This document shows, one piece after another, positions 1 to 5,874 of a stretch of DNA of 6,582 nucleotides (the stretch's first letter is position 1; each line of letters starts with the position of its first letter). Under the pieces are notes generated by a model. That model had not been told where the DNA came from and searched no databases. It saw only the letters and a list, made by a program, of their open reading frames with translations. Source of the DNA: Candidatus Bathyarchaeota archaeon (GTDB taxonomy: Archaea > Thermoproteota > Bathyarchaeia > TCS64); NCBI GenBank assembly GCA_030691555.1, contig JAUYEB010000039.1, positions 1 through 6,582 on the forward strand, read 5' to 3'. A program made the translations under genes and the position numbers.

Positions 1-857
1 ATCTTCGCCGCGTCCGGGTCGGACTCGCCGGGCATCCAGAACCGCCCCGTCACGTTCGTGTCCATGCCGACGCCGCTGATGTTCTTGCCGATCTCCTCGA
101 CGACGAGCAGGTCCAGCTCCTTGAAGGGGAGGCGGGCGAGCAAGCCCTTCGCCTCCTCCAGGAGCTTCAGCTCCGCGGCCTCGAACTCGTTGGGCTTAAG
201 GGCGACCACCTTGCATGTCTCGTGGCGAGCGTTCTCCAACAAAGCAAGGCCCATGATTATGGGCGCCTTCTCCATGATTAGGCGCGCCGCCGCGGGGAGG
301 AGGGTGTGGTAGCCCTCGTAGAGGTTGTGGTGTATCATCTCGGCCCCCTTCTGCTTGCCTAGGCCGATCGCCATCATCTTCATGAGGCCGCTCTCTATCT
401 CCCCCTTGAAGTCGGTGTGGGGCTTGACTCGGCCCACGACTATGATGCCGTCGGCCTTGAGGGCGTTCCTGTCGACGTAGACGGGCGTCCCCCCGATCTC
501 GCCGATCTTGTCGACCTCCATGCTGCTGACTATGGGGGCGCAGACGCTCTCCTCGGTTATGCCTAGTGTTCGGAGTGCCTCGACCTGGCCGTGTGGTGTG
601 GCTCCGCCGTGGCTCCCCATCGCTGGGATGAGGAACGGCTCGCCGCCCGCGGCCTTGACCTCCTCGACGACGGTCCTGAGAATCTCGGGGATGTTGGCGA
701 TGCCGCGGCTCCCCGCCGTGATCGCTATCCTCTGCCCCTTCCTGACCTTACTCGCCAGCCCCTTCGAGTTGAGCTGGCGCCTGATCTCTGTGACGTAGTC
801 GTCGAGCCTCGGCTGATCCGTCCTCTGTCTCGCCTCGACCATTCTGGGGAAGCTCAT
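1..857 (-). CDS. LarA-like (DUF2088) nickel-dependent racemase/epimerase family protein, 3' end cut by window edge
   Basis: The reading frame is open from an ATG at 857 to the left edge, giving 285 residues without a stop; the C-terminus lies outside the window. Relatives are about 420 residues long as I recall them, so roughly a third is missing. Visible blocks are GSRGI (49-53), PAMGSHGGAT (78-87), GRVKPHTDFKG (142-152), ESGLMKMMAIGLGK (155-168) and EEIGKNISGVGMDTN (254-268). These fit the lactate-racemase N-terminal domain family. His83, His147 and Lys160 are candidates for the catalytic His residues and the lysine that carries the nickel-pincer cofactor in LarA, but I could not align them rigorously. 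The start follows the upstream dehydrogenase stop by 25 bases with only a weak AGGGATC ribosome site, so it is probably the third gene of one operon. Known family members racemise or epimerise 2-hydroxyacids at C2. A C2 epimerase for four-carbon sugar acids is my inference from the neighbours. Family call good; substrate unknown. Confidence 0.82.
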   Translation of the reverse strand, partial: MSFPRMVEARQRTDQPRLDDYVTEIRRQLNSKGLASKVRKGQRIAITAGSRGIANIPEILRTVVEEVKAAGGEPFLIPAMGSHGGATPHGQVEALRTLGITEESVCAPIVSSMEVDKIGEIGGTPVYVDRNALKADGIIVVGRVKPHTDFKGEIESGLMKMMAIGLGKQKGAEMIHHNLYEGYHTLLPAAARLIMEKAPIIMGLALLENARHETCKVVALKPNEFEAAELKLLEEAKGLLARLPFKELDLLVVEEIGKNISGVGMDTNVTGRFWMPGESDPDAAK

Positions 858-882
858 CGACGATCCCTAGGCTGTGCCGGGA

Positions 883-1929
883 TTAAGCAGTTTTCTTCCC
901 GAGGCGGACCTCGGCCATCTGGGCCGCGATCCTTATGGCGTCGACGAGGCTCTGGGGGTTCGCCGTCCCCTCGCGACGACCAGCCTTGCCGTATGCGGTG
1001 CCGTGGTCGACGCTCGTCCTGATGAAGGGGAGCCCCACCGTCATGTTGACGCCGCTGACGTCCTCCCACCTGCCCGTCTTCTCGTCGAGGCGGAAGCCCT
1101 GGAGCTTGACGGGTATGTGGCCCTGGTCGTGGTACATGGCGACGACGACGTCGTAGACGCCGCCGAGGGCCTTGGAGAAGACCGTGTCCGGGGGGACGGG
1201 GCCCTCGACGATCATCCCAGCCTTCCTCGCCTCGTCTATGGCGGGGGAGATGACCTCGATCTCCTCCCTCCCGAAGAGGCCGCCCTCCCCCGAGTGGGGG
1301 TTGAGCCCCGCCACGCCTATCCGTGGCCTGTCGAAGCCGAGGCTCCTCGCCGCCTCGTGGGCGACCCTGATCTTCTTGAAGACCCTGTCCTTCGTTATTA
1401 GGTCGGGGACCGCCCTGAGGCTGACGTGCGTCGTGACGTGGACTACCCTGAGCCCCCCCGCGAGGAGCATCATGGCGTAGTCCTGGGTCTTACCGATCTC
1501 GGCGAGGAGCTCGGTGTGCCCCGGGTACCTGTAGCCGGCCATGTTCATCGCCTCCTTGTTGAGCGGCGCGGTCACGATGGCGTCGACCTCGTCCCTCATA
1601 GCCATCTCCGCAGCCCTGACGACGTACTCGACGGAGGCCTTCCCCGCCATCGCCTGCGCCCTCCCCATCACGAGGTCGGACGCGTCTATGTTGTCTAGGC
1701 TCAGGACGTCGATGACGCCCCTCTTGAAGAGGGCCTCCGAGGGCGAGCCTACCCTGTTGATCCTGAGGCTTAACTCTGCTACTTCTATGCCCATGGCCAT
1801 GGCGCCCGCGTCCCCCACAACGAATGGGCGGCAGACCGAGTAGACCTCATCGAGGCTGAGCGCCTTGGCTATGATCTCGGGGCCTATCCCGGCCGCGTCC
1901 CCCATCGTTATGGCTATTATCGGCTTCAC
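883..1929 (-). CDS. pdxA: PdxA-family 4-phospho-hydroxyacid dehydrogenase, probably PdxA2 type (4-phospho-D-threonate/erythronate dehydrogenase)
   Basis: A 348-residue protein, full length for the family. It begins MKPIIAITMGDAAGIGPEI, the PdxA N-terminal signature. It has VTAPLNKEAM (119-128), YPGHTELLAE (135-144) and the three expected metal-ligand histidines: His168 in VTTHVSL, His212 in NPHSGE and His267 in MYHDQG. RTSVDHGTAYG (304-314) closes the active-site region. PdxA enzymes oxidise a 4-phosphorylated hydroxyacid with NAD and decarboxylate it. The PdxA2 branch turns 4-phospho-D-threonate into dihydroxyacetone phosphate and CO2. The stretch DEKTGRWEDVSGVN (282-295) before the VGLP motif also resembles PdxA2-type proteins. 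The GTG start overlaps the kinase stop as GTGA (1926-1929), and AAGGAGG lies 11 bases upstream. Archaea usually make vitamin B6 with PdxS/PdxT, and the gene is coupled to an acid-sugar kinase, so a catabolic role is much likelier than B6 synthesis. Family very sure; exact stereochemistry of the substrate is not. Confidence 0.93.
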   Translation of the reverse strand: MKPIIAITMGDAAGIGPEIIAKALSLDEVYSVCRPFVVGDAGAMAMGIEVAELSLRINRVGSPSEALFKRGVIDVLSLDNIDASDLVMGRAQAMAGKASVEYVVRAAEMAMRDEVDAIVTAPLNKEAMNMAGYRYPGHTELLAEIGKTQDYAMMLLAGGLRVVHVTTHVSLRAVPDLITKDRVFKKIRVAHEAARSLGFDRPRIGVAGLNPHSGEGGLFGREEIEVISPAIDEARKAGMIVEGPVPPDTVFSKALGGVYDVVVAMYHDQGHIPVKLQGFRLDEKTGRWEDVSGVNMTVGLPFIRTSVDHGTAYGKAGRREGTANPQSLVDAIRIAAQMAEVRLGKKTA

Positions 1930-3176
1930 TTCGACATGAGCCTCCTTAGCCTCTGCGATGCCTGGACGAGGCTGTCGTCGACGCCGAAGCCCCCCGCCTT
2001 CGTCACGGCTGGGAGGCCGTTGCTCAGCTTTAAAAGGGGTATGCCGGGCTCGATCTCCTCCACGATGGCGACCCTGTCGGCGCCGAGCTTCTGGCAGACC
2101 ATGAGGCTCGTCGCCCCGCCGGTGAGTATTAGGCCGAGCACATCGGCCTCGCCCAGTATGGCGGATGTGATCTCCCCCAGCGCCTCCTCTATGAGGAGCC
2201 TCGCCTGCTGATCCCTGATGCCCTGGAGCCTGGCGTGTGCTATGAAGCCCTCGGCGGACCCCTCCCGGGGGGAGGAGGTGATGGAGACGTCGACGCCGGC
2301 CCTCAGCGACTCGACGGCCTCGCCGACGCAGCGCCCGACCTCGGCCTTCACCGCGGCCTCGCCGTCTATGAGCCTCTCGACCCCGAGGTCGACCTCCCTG
2401 AAGCCGAGCCGGTCGTGCAGGTTCTTGACCTGGACCCTGCTCAGCCTCCTCGTGCTCCCGCAGACGGAGAGGATCGGCTTCGGGCTCCTCATCCCCAGCC
2501 CCAGGGGCATCTCGCTCGCGAAGCCCGCCGATCCGACGAAGAGCCTCGTGCCCCCCGCCGCCCTCGCGATGTCTATTAGGTGCTTCTCGGTCAGCGCGTC
2601 GAAGACGGCGACCTCGACGCCGTCCTCCTTCAGGGCCTGCACGCTCGCCTCGATGGCCTCGGGTCCGCCCTTCACCGAGTCCAACTCAACGAGCCCCACC
2701 CTTCGCTTGCTCTGGGCGCCGATTATGGCCGCGATCTCCGCCGACTTGGCGCCCAGCTCCTCGGCGTACTCGGTCTTGTCGATGGGGTTGTCGTCGACTA
2801 GCTGCCTCCCGGCGAGGGTCGTGCGCCCGTATGTCGGGTAGGCGGGGGCGAAGAACGCGAACCCCGTGTGGGCGGCCTCCATCGCGGCGTCGATCTCGGC
2901 CCCGATGTTGCCGCGTAGTGTCGAGTCGACCTTCTTGTATATCCTCTCCGCCCCGAGCCTCGTCAGCCTCTCCGTCGAGCGGTAGACGCGCCGGAAGGCG
3001 TCCCCCCTACTGAGGCTACGCGTCTCCGTGTCGACGACTACCACGTCGACGCCCTCCAACTTGGAGGCCTCCTCGACGTCGCCTATCAGAACCTCGACCG
3101 TGAGCCCCCAGTTCCTGAACTGCACGCCGGTGTCGAATGCCCCGGTCAGGTCGTCGGCGAGGACACCCACCCTCAA
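1926..3176 (-). CDS. Four-carbon acid sugar kinase family protein (DUF1537; D-threonate/D-erythronate kinase-like)
   Basis: From TTG at 3176 this encodes 416 residues, normal for DUF1537 kinases. The N-terminal sugar-acid domain shows VGVLADDLTGAFDTG (3-17), YKKVDSTLRGN (80-90) and PAYPTYGRTT (111-120). The C-terminal nucleotide-binding domain shows VGSAGFA (214-220), LTGGATS (351-357), EIEPGIP (374-380) and TKAGGFG (392-398). Family members use ATP to phosphorylate the 4-hydroxyl of threonate, erythronate or related acids in the cytosol. It is the first gene of the minus-strand operon and overlaps the dehydrogenase by 4 bases, which suggests translational coupling. The frame stays open far upstream, so the start rests on homology: TTG gives MRVGVLADD, the usual DUF1537 beginning, and GTG at 3170 is the alternative (414 residues). 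There is no strong ribosome site before either. A substrate-specific name such as dtnK or denK cannot be justified from the sequence alone. Confidence 0.92.
   Translation of the reverse strand: MRVGVLADDLTGAFDTGVQFRNWGLTVEVLIGDVEEASKLEGVDVVVVDTETRSLSRGDAFRRVYRSTERLTRLGAERIYKKVDSTLRGNIGAEIDAAMEAAHTGFAFFAPAYPTYGRTTLAGRQLVDDNPIDKTEYAEELGAKSAEIAAIIGAQSKRRVGLVELDSVKGGPEAIEASVQALKEDGVEVAVFDALTEKHLIDIARAAGGTRLFVGSAGFASEMPLGLGMRSPKPILSVCGSTRRLSRVQVKNLHDRLGFREVDLGVERLIDGEAAVKAEVGRCVGEAVESLRAGVDVSITSSPREGSAEGFIAHARLQGIRDQQARLLIEEALGEITSAILGEADVLGLILTGGATSLMVCQKLGADRVAIVEEIEPGIPLLKLSNGLPAVTKAGGFGVDDSLVQASQRLRRLMSK
1941..1947 (-). promoter_or_regulatory. Ribosome binding site AAGGAGG for the dehydrogenase
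   Basis: On the minus strand AAGGAGG sits inside the last codons of the kinase, 11 bases before the GTG start at 1929. It is the strongest Shine-Dalgarno match in the minus operon and supports this GTG rather than an internal ATG. Confidence 0.6.
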
Positions 3177-3278
3177 ACCCAGTCCCCGGAAGAGATCGGG
3201 TGAACCTGCTAGAAAATACCTTCCATGCCCCGGCGCCTGATCAGAAGCTACTTCAGCGCGGAGGATAGAGGACCCACC
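3177..3278. promoter_or_regulatory. Divergent intergenic region with a probable shared promoter patch
   Basis: This is the only gap between the minus-strand acid-sugar operon and the plus-strand NTF2-like/transporter pair. Its one AT-rich patch in GC-rich surroundings is at 3211-3218. Read on the minus strand it is TATTTTCT, ending 34 bases before the TTG start, right for an archaeal TATA box with a leader of about a dozen bases. Read on the plus strand it is AGAAAATA, about 60 bases before the ATG at 3279. A regulator could therefore control both directions from here. No clear operator palindrome was seen. Confidence 0.5.
3267..3272 (+). promoter_or_regulatory. Ribosome binding site AGAGGA that fixes the NTF2-like gene start
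   Basis: AGAGGA lies 6 bases before the ATG at 3279. The upstream in-frame ATG at 3225 has no comparable site and would add an 18-residue tail unlike the family, so 3279 is chosen. Confidence 0.6.
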
Positions 3279-3665
3279 ATGGCCGGATTCGACAAGAAGG
3301 TTGTGGACGAGTGGGTCAGGTTCTGGAACACCTACGACCTGGATCAGGTCGGGAGGCTCTTCCTGAGGGACGACAGGGTCACGTACTTCTCCTCGGAGAA
3401 GGTGGGGGTCATAAAGGGCTTCGACGCCCTCTTCAGGCACCACGAGGGCTTCGGATTCGTCGCGGGCGGCAAGAAGCAGCCCAACAGGCTGTGGCTCGAT
3501 GAGGTGGACGTGGAGGACTTCGGGGACTCGGCCATCGTCTGCGCCATCTGGTACTTCCAGCGCCCCGGCGCCGAGAAGCCCCAGAGGGGACCCGTCACCA
3601 TAGACTACGTGAGGACGGGCGACGGCTGGAGGATCGCCCACGCGAACTTCGGCAACTACAGGTGA
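3279..3665 (+). CDS. Small NTF2/SnoaL-like domain protein
   Basis: A 128-residue protein, the size of a single NTF2-like cone-fold domain. An N-terminal amphipathic helix (VVDEWVRFWNTYDLDQV, residues 7-23) is followed by LFLRDDRVTYFSS, then a GFDALFRHHEGF helix (about 47-58), and finally strand-rich sequence ending VRTGDGWRIAHANFGNYR. This DGWRIAHAN-type ending is typical of SnoaL/DUF4440 relatives. The fold serves as polyketide cyclase, ketosteroid isomerase, dehydratase or plain binding domain, and no catalytic set is clear here. Charged and aromatic residues lining the pocket (His56, His57, Asp77) are possible ligands. There is no signal peptide, so it is probably cytosolic. It lies divergent to the acid-sugar operon and 63 bases before the transporter on the same strand, so it may serve the same pathway, for example in lactone or ring-form handling, but that is speculation. 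Confidence 0.8.
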   Translation: MAGFDKKVVDEWVRFWNTYDLDQVGRLFLRDDRVTYFSSEKVGVIKGFDALFRHHEGFGFVAGGKKQPNRLWLDEVDVEDFGDSAIVCAIWYFQRPGAEKPQRGPVTIDYVRTGDGWRIAHANFGNYR

Positions 3666-3681
3666 CCCCACAGGGTCGGGG

Positions 3682-3699
3682 GATATCTTTTTCTTATAG
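3682..3699 (+). promoter_or_regulatory. T-rich patch: possible terminator of the NTF2-like gene and/or TATA region of the transporter
   Basis: GATATCTTTTTCTTATAG stands out in a GC-rich gap. The T run starts about 22 bases after the NTF2-like stop, as archaeal poly-T terminators do. The same patch is 30 to 47 bases before the transporter ATG, where a TATA box would sit. The two roles cannot be separated by eye. Confidence 0.4.
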
Positions 3700-3712
3700 C
3701 CATCCGGCTCAT

Positions 3713-3720
3713 GGTGAGGT
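3713..3720 (+). promoter_or_regulatory. Ribosome binding site GGTGAGGT for the transporter
   Basis: GGTGA matches the archaeal 16S tail, and the spacing to the ATG at 3729 is 8 bases. This favours 3729 over the internal ATG at residue 15. Confidence 0.55.
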
Positions 3721-3728
3721 AAGTCAGC

Positions 3729-5273
3729 ATGGGTTCCGACGCTGGCTCTGAGAATGGATCGGGCTGGTCGATGAAGAGGATCAGCCTCTATCTCGGTCCG
3801 CTGCTGTTCATACTCTGCCTGTTGATCCCGAACGACGCCGCCATGAACGAGGCGGCGCAGGCGGCCGGGATAGGCCTCGCCGCCGGACCCAAGTTCGGCC
3901 TCGGCGTCCTCCTCTGGACCGCCACTTGGTGGGTCTTCGAGACCACGAGCCTCGGCCTCGCCGCGCTCGTGCCGCCGATACTCTTCAGCCTCGTCGGGTT
4001 GATGGCGTGGAAGGACACGCTCGCGCCCTTCATGGACCCCCTCATCTGGGTCATCATGGTCGGCTTCGTCTTCGCGAAGTCGTTCCAGGTCTGGGGGCTC
4101 GACAAGAGGGTCGCCCTGACGCTCGCCAGCATAAGCAAGACTAGGAACCCGATGCTGGCCGCATTCTTCGTCGCCTGCCTCCCCGTGTTCCTGCTGACCA
4201 TCACGGGCTCCATGACGGCTGCGACGAGCATAGTGTACGGTTTCGTCATAGCGTTCCTCCTGCGGCAGGGGTTCAAGCAGGGGAGCAGATACGGCTCGGC
4301 GACGATGCTCGCCCTCGGCCAGGCCGCCACGGCGGGCAGCCTGCTCTTCCTGACGAGCACGACTACCAACCTGATCGGCAAGAAGACCGTGCTCGAGGCG
4401 ACGGGGGTCAACCTGACCTTCGTGGACTGGTTCTACATTGGGACCGTCCACGCCGTCATCGGCCTCTTCCTCACGTGGTTCGTCGTCTACCGGGTAATCA
4501 AGCCCGAGGTGAAGGAGCTGCCTTTCGACTCGTCGACTCTGAAAAAGGAGCTGAAGGAGTTGGGGCCCATCACGAGGGGTGAGCTGATGACGATAGGCGT
4601 CCTCGTCTTCACCCTCATCCTGTGGCTCGTCCCCGGGCTCACGGCGAACCTCGCCGTCGACAACAAGGGGCTCGAGCCCGTGGCCACGCTCCTAGCCAAG
4701 GTCCTCCCCGAGGCGGCCCCCGCGGCCATCGCGATGTTCCTCTTCCCTCTGCTGAAGGGTGGGGGGGGCAGGCCCCTCCTGAAGTGGGACGAGACGCTCT
4801 CGGTCATAAACTGGGACATAATCTTCCTCGTCGGCGGCGGCATAACACTCGGGCTGGGCCTGATGAGGAGCGGCTTCAGCAACTGGATCGGCATCATCTT
4901 CAAGGGATTCATGGGGACGGCCCCGAGCGAGTTCGTCATATTCGCGGCCTCGGCGCTGATAGGGTTCCTCCTCAGCTACCCCGCCTCAAACACCGGGGCG
5001 GCCTCGGTTGCGTGCCCCCTCGCCGTCTCGCTGTCGGCAGCCGCCGGGATCAACCCGATAGCGCCCGTGCTGGGCGCGGCGATCGCGACGACCATACCGA
5101 GCACCCTGCCGAGCACGACCCCGGCGATGGCGATAGCGTACAGCTCGGGCTACGTCAAGATGAGGGACATGATCAAGGTCGGGGTAGTGGCGGATATAAT
5201 CAGGTTCATCCTCCTGATCGTCATCGGTCTCCCCCTGATCAAATGGTTCCTGGCCATGAAGGGCATCGCCTGA
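3729..5273 (+). CDS. DASS/SLC13 (CitT/INDY-like) anion symporter
   Basis: A 514-residue integral membrane protein. It has a short Gly/Ser-rich N-terminus (1-14) and then many hydrophobic segments, for example about 19-34, 55-92, 105-118, 143-179, 236-255, 286-301, 331-342, 363-377, 401-417, 425-455 and 485-510. Family landmarks in order are the first helical-hairpin motif region TGSMTAATS (159-167), LTSTTTNLIG (208-217) in the place of the usual GTxPNLI, WDIIFLVGGGITLG (362-375), the second SNT motif at Ser420-Asn421-Thr422, and PSTTPAMAIAYSSGY (461-475). The family moves di- and tricarboxylates, sulfate or tartrate, mostly with sodium. The first SNT is changed to Ser161-Met162-Thr163, so the substrate or ion site may differ from that of classical dicarboxylate carriers. 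The gene faces away from the acid-sugar operon, so sugar-acid uptake is a reasonable inference. It is complete, with no frameshift seen. Confidence 0.9.
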   Translation: MGSDAGSENGSGWSMKRISLYLGPLLFILCLLIPNDAAMNEAAQAAGIGLAAGPKFGLGVLLWTATWWVFETTSLGLAALVPPILFSLVGLMAWKDTLAPFMDPLIWVIMVGFVFAKSFQVWGLDKRVALTLASISKTRNPMLAAFFVACLPVFLLTITGSMTAATSIVYGFVIAFLLRQGFKQGSRYGSATMLALGQAATAGSLLFLTSTTTNLIGKKTVLEATGVNLTFVDWFYIGTVHAVIGLFLTWFVVYRVIKPEVKELPFDSSTLKKELKELGPITRGELMTIGVLVFTLILWLVPGLTANLAVDNKGLEPVATLLAKVLPEAAPAAIAMFLFPLLKGGGGRPLLKWDETLSVINWDIIFLVGGGITLGLGLMRSGFSNWIGIIFKGFMGTAPSEFVIFAASALIGFLLSYPASNTGAASVACPLAVSLSAAAGINPIAPVLGAAIATTIPSTLPSTTPAMAIAYSSGYVKMRDMIKVGVVADIIRFILLIVIGLPLIKWFLAMKGIA

Positions 5274-5283
5274 CCGGGTCACC

Positions 5284-5330
5284 TATAACTTTAATTCCCC
5301 AGACGTTTCGATAAAGAGAGTTCCAGAGGA
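5284..5330 (+). promoter_or_regulatory. Promoter-like region and ribosome site of coaD
   Basis: TATAACTTTAA at 5284-5294 is an AT-rich TATA candidate. It would place transcription start near 5312-5316 and give a leader of about 25 bases. AGAGGA (5325-5330) then lies 7 bases before the ATG at 5338. The gap to the transporter stop is 64 bases, so coaD is probably transcribed on its own at least in part. Confidence 0.5.
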
Positions 5331-5337
5331 CCATAGT

Positions 5338-5814
5338 ATGGCGGGACAGAGGCTCAAGACGGTCACCGTCGCGGGCACCTTCGACGTCATGCACAAGGGC
5401 CACTGGTTCCTTCTGGACGAGGCATTCCTCATAGCAGATCGTGTTGTCATTGGGATCACGACGGACCGCTTCGCCACCGAGATGAAGAAGCCGCACGACA
5501 TAGACCCCTACAAGGTCAGGCTCAACGACGTGAGGGAGTACCTGAAGGGGAAGGGGCTTCTGGGCCGCGCCTCAGTCTTCCCCCTCGACGACCCCTACGG
5601 CCCCTCGACGAACGACGGCGGCATCGAGGGCATCCTGGTCAGCGAGGAGACCGAGGCACGCGCCGAGGAGATAAACCAGATAAGGGTCAAGAAGGGGGAG
5701 AAGCCCCTCCTCATATTCGTCATGAAGATGGTCCTCGCCGACGACGGCAAGCCCATAAGCAGCACACGCGTTCGGCGCCAGGAAGTCGACAGGTACGGCC
5801 ACCTCGTCGGCTAA
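5338..5814 (+). CDS. coaD: Archaeal phosphopantetheine adenylyltransferase (PPAT)
   Basis: A 158-residue cytosolic enzyme that joins AMP from ATP to 4'-phosphopantetheine, giving dephospho-CoA, the fourth step from pantothenate in CoA synthesis. It has the nucleotidyltransferase fold. VAGTFDVMHKGH (11-22) carries the HxGH catalytic motif (His19, His22). GITTDRFA (39-46), PLDDPYGPS (82-90) and LVSEETEARAEEIN (100-113) follow. ISSTRVR (140-146) is the second nucleotide-binding motif. The DDPYGP and VSEET blocks and the overall length match the archaeal/eukaryotic PPAT group rather than bacterial CoaD, which is a good hint of an archaeal host. ATG at 5338 has a well-placed ribosome site, and no earlier in-frame start is better. 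It is housekeeping by nature and seems unrelated to the acid-sugar genes. It faces the next gene tail to tail with a 60-base gap. Confidence 0.94.
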   Translation: MAGQRLKTVTVAGTFDVMHKGHWFLLDEAFLIADRVVIGITTDRFATEMKKPHDIDPYKVRLNDVREYLKGKGLLGRASVFPLDDPYGPSTNDGGIEGILVSEETEARAEEINQIRVKKGEKPLLIFVMKMVLADDGKPISSTRVRRQEVDRYGHLVG

Positions 5815-5874
5815 GCCCAAATAGTACGGGGCCCAGCTTCTACCGATGCCGCATGTAGCCGGGGACCTGTAGGG
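5815..5874. other. Convergent intergenic gap
   Basis: Sixty bases between the stops of coaD and the PLP enzyme. It holds a weak bulged hairpin (CTAC 5840-5843 with GTAG 5855-5858, inner ATG/CAT) and no clear T run on either strand. No gene was seen. Confidence 0.35.

Noticed and set aside
3225..3278. Extended start (ATG 3225) for the NTF2-like gene.
   Set aside because: It has no ribosome site, would cover the promoter patch's downstream region, and the extra 18 residues do not look like the fold.
3711..3722. Mini reading frame ATG GTG AGG TAA just before the transporter.
   Set aside because: Three codons only, and it overlaps the ribosome site; nothing supports a leader-peptide role.
3177..4451. 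The kinase frame stays open on the minus strand for about 1,270 bases upstream, which would give an 841-residue fusion.
   Set aside because: The added part is antisense to the NTF2-like and transporter genes and reads as low-information His/Arg/Asp/Pro-rich sequence. The family N-terminus begins at residue VGVLADD. It is an effect of high GC.
4622..5314. Long alternative plus-strand frame of 230 residues inside the transporter, plus similar open frames antisense to most genes.
   Set aside because: They lie over well-supported genes, have Arg/Gly/Pro/His-rich composition and show no recognisable domain.
5840..5858. Hairpin between coaD and the PLP gene as a bidirectional terminator.
   Set aside because: The stem is 4+3 pairs with a bulge and has no T run on either side; too weak to call.
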